Shown in pieces: positions 15,257-16,549 of a stretch of 16,549 bases of DNA (positions are counted from its first letter, which is position 1; each line of letters starts with the position of its first letter). Location: NCBI GenBank assembly GCA_938008575.1, contig CALLKB010000107.1, forward strand, positions 1-16,549. Reading direction: 5' to 3'. The position numbers and the translations under genes were made by a program. Source of the DNA: an uncultured Cytophagaceae bacterium. Its GTDB lineage: Bacteria; Bacteroidota; Bacteroidia; Cytophagales; Spirosomataceae. The notes beneath the pieces were generated by a model. The model worked only from the letters and a program-made list of their open reading frames with translations. It was not told the origin of the DNA and made no database searches.

Positions 15257-15967
15257 ATGAAAGAAACCAAATACAAACGTATCCTTTTAAAACTTTCAGG
15301 TGAGGCATTATCGACCAAAGACGAGGTAATTGACCCTGTCATTTTAGGCCAATATGCTGCCGAAATCAAAAAAGTACATGATTTAGGTGTTGAGGTTGCT
15401 ATTGTAATCGGCGGAGGAAATATTTTCCGAGGTGCGAGTGCAGCAAAAGCAGGCATCGACCGCGTGCAAGGTGATTACATGGGAATGCTTGCCACGGTTA
15501 TCAACGGCATGGCGGTTCAAGCAGCACTAGAAAAACAAGGATTGTACACGCGCATGATGACGGCTTTAAAAGTGGAAGCGGTTTGCGAACCTTTTATTCG
15601 TCGGAGAGCCATTCGTCACCTCGAAAAAGGACGTATTGTCATCTTTGGTGCAGGAACGGGTAACCCCTATTTCACAACAGACTCAACTGCCTCGTTGCGG
15701 GCGATTGAAGTAGAAGCAGATGTGGTATTAAAAGGAACACGTGTGGATGGTGTTTATACGGCAGATCCGGAAAAAGATCCAACGGCAACACGCTTTACCC
15801 AATTGAGCTTTTCAGATGCGATTCAAAAAGGCTTAAAAATCATGGATACAACGGCATTTACCTTATGCCAAGAAAATAATTTACCGATTATCGTTTTTGA
15901 TATGAACAAAGAAGGCAATTTGGCCGACTTAGTTTCGGGAGAAGATGTAGGAACATTAATTAGCTAA
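15257..15967 (+). CDS. pyrH: UMP kinase
   Basis: Converts UMP and ATP to UDP and ADP, an essential step of pyrimidine nucleotide synthesis, as a cytoplasmic hexamer of the amino-acid-kinase fold. 236 residues, normal length. Seen: KLSGEAL (12-18), [10 protein letters not shown] (50-59), [15 protein letters not shown] (72-86), [13 protein letters not shown] (130-142) and [13 protein letters not shown] (159-171), all diagnostic for PyrH. Starts at ATG 15257. Only 6 bases separate it from frr, the conserved bacterial pairing of UMP kinase with ribosome recycling factor; the often nearby rpsB-tsf genes are not upstream here, where crtW lies instead. Confidence 0.97.
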   Translation: MKETKYKRILLKLSGEALSTKDEVIDPVILGQYAAEIKKVHDLGVEVAIVIGGGNIFRGASAAKAGIDRVQGDYMGMLATVINGMAVQAALEKQGLYTRMMTALKVEAVCEPFIRRRAIRHLEKGRIVIFGAGTGNPYFTTDSTASLRAIEVEADVVLKGTRVDGVYTADPEKDPTATRFTQLSFSDAIQKGLKIMDTTAFTLCQENNLPIIVFDMNKEGNLADLVSGEDVGTLIS

Positions 15968-15973
15968 TACCCA

Positions 15974-16534
15974 ATGGAAGAAATTGAATTTTATATTGAT
16001 GCGACCCAAGAAACCATGGAGGGCGCCATTAAACACTTAAACATTGAATTATCAAAGATTCGTGCTGGTAAAGCAAGTACGTCAATGTTGGACGGTTTGA
16101 TGATTGACTATTATGGCATGGCGACACCGATTTCAGGTGCTGCATCCATCACCACACCCGATGCGCGTACGATTGCCATCAAACCATTCGAAAAAGGAAT
16201 TTTCGGTGAGATTGAAAAAGCGATTCGCAATTCAAGCTTAGGATTGAATCTGATGAACGATGGAGAATTAATTCGTTTAGCGATTCCTCCTTTGACGGAA
16301 GAGCGTCGTCGCGACTTAGTAAAACGTGTGAAGCAAGAAATTGAAGTTGCGAAAATTAATATTCGCAATGCCCGTCAAGACGGAAACAATAGCATCAAGA
16401 AATTAAAAGGCGATGGCGTATCAGAAGATGCGATTAAAGCAGCCGAAGATAAAATCCAAAAAATCACGGATGGTTTCGTTGCCAAAATCGATCAGATATT
16501 TGTCGAAAAAGAAAAAGATATCATGGTGGTTTAA
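15974..16534 (+). CDS. frr: Ribosome recycling factor
   Basis: With EF-G, splits the post-termination ribosome so that the subunits can be reused. 186 residues, the family's usual length. The three-helix bundle is clear: helix 1 with MEGAIKHLNIELSKIRAGKAS, the small alpha/beta domain (MLDGLMIDYYGMATPISGAA, then DARTIAIKPFEKG), then LAIPPLTEERRRDLVKRVKQ and NIRNARQDGNNSIKKLK in helices 2 and 3. Complete in the window; only 15 bases remain after its stop. Co-transcribed with pyrH. Confidence 0.97.
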   Translation: MEEIEFYIDATQETMEGAIKHLNIELSKIRAGKASTSMLDGLMIDYYGMATPISGAASITTPDARTIAIKPFEKGIFGEIEKAIRNSSLGLNLMNDGELIRLAIPPLTEERRRDLVKRVKQEIEVAKINIRNARQDGNNSIKKLKGDGVSEDAIKAAEDKIQKITDGFVAKIDQIFVEKEKDIMVV

Positions 16535-16549
16535 TCACCCCTCTGAAAG

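Noticed and set aside
1..16549. A new defence, secretion or mobile system
   Set aside because: Every gene has a recognisable housekeeping or metabolic family except DUF2851, DUF2007 and the secreted single-domain protein; none is arranged with nucleases, integrases, toxin-antitoxin pairs or NTPases that would suggest such a system.

Overview
The window is chromosomal DNA from a Bacteroidota bacterium, most likely of the order Cytophagales (a Spirosomaceae/Aquirufa-like organism is my best guess, not a firm call). Evidence: moderately low GC; several start regions carry the Bacteroidota-type -7 promoter element TAnnTTTG instead of clear Shine-Dalgarno/E. coli-type signals; a DUF2851 protein typical of this phylum; a GMC dehydrogenase paired with a gluconate-2-dehydrogenase-subunit-3-like protein; and a GH43 enzyme with F5/8C-like and FN3-like domains. 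Coding density is very high: no gap between genes exceeds about 165 bases, and there are no rRNA, tRNA, CRISPR, IS or phage genes.

Layout. (1) 1-649: the 3' part of nadK (NAD kinase, +). (2) 650-789: a cluster of three short palindromic repeats lying between, and partly inside, the convergent 3' ends of nadK and mutS. (3) 779-3409: mutS (-). (4) 3486-6593 (+): a tightly coupled three-gene unit encoding a GMC-family FAD dehydrogenase, its Tat-signal small subunit, and a YfiH/PgeF multicopper-oxidase-like protein; a perfect 15-bp-stem palindrome begins on the last base of the third gene's stop codon. (5) 9506-6756 (-): CPBP/CAAX membrane protease, DUF2007 protein, cdsA (CDP-diacylglycerol synthase), and a secreted single-domain carboxypeptidase-regulatory-like protein. 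(6) 9540-11391 (+): a DusB-like tRNA dihydrouridine synthase overlapping an EamA/DMT transporter. (7) 11469-12737 (+): a DUF2851 protein, converging with and overlapping (8) 14466-12724 (-): a secreted GH43 enzyme. (9) 14506-15204 (+): a CrtW-type beta-carotene ketolase. (10) 15257-16534 (+): the conserved pair pyrH-frr.

Most of it is housekeeping: cofactor supply (nadK), DNA repair (mutS), phospholipid precursor synthesis (cdsA), tRNA modification (dus), pyrimidine nucleotides (pyrH) and ribosome recycling (frr). The accessory content is the periplasmic sugar or polyol dehydrogenase pair, the secreted GH43, the ketolase for red carotenoids and the orphan secreted proteins. I did not find a clear new defence or mobile system. 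The points most worth following are the iron-sulfur-like cysteine motif and Tat 'hitchhiker' arrangement of the dehydrogenase, the palindromic repeats that supply or abut stop codons, and the nuclease-like residue pattern plus terminal four-cysteine motif in the DUF2851 protein.
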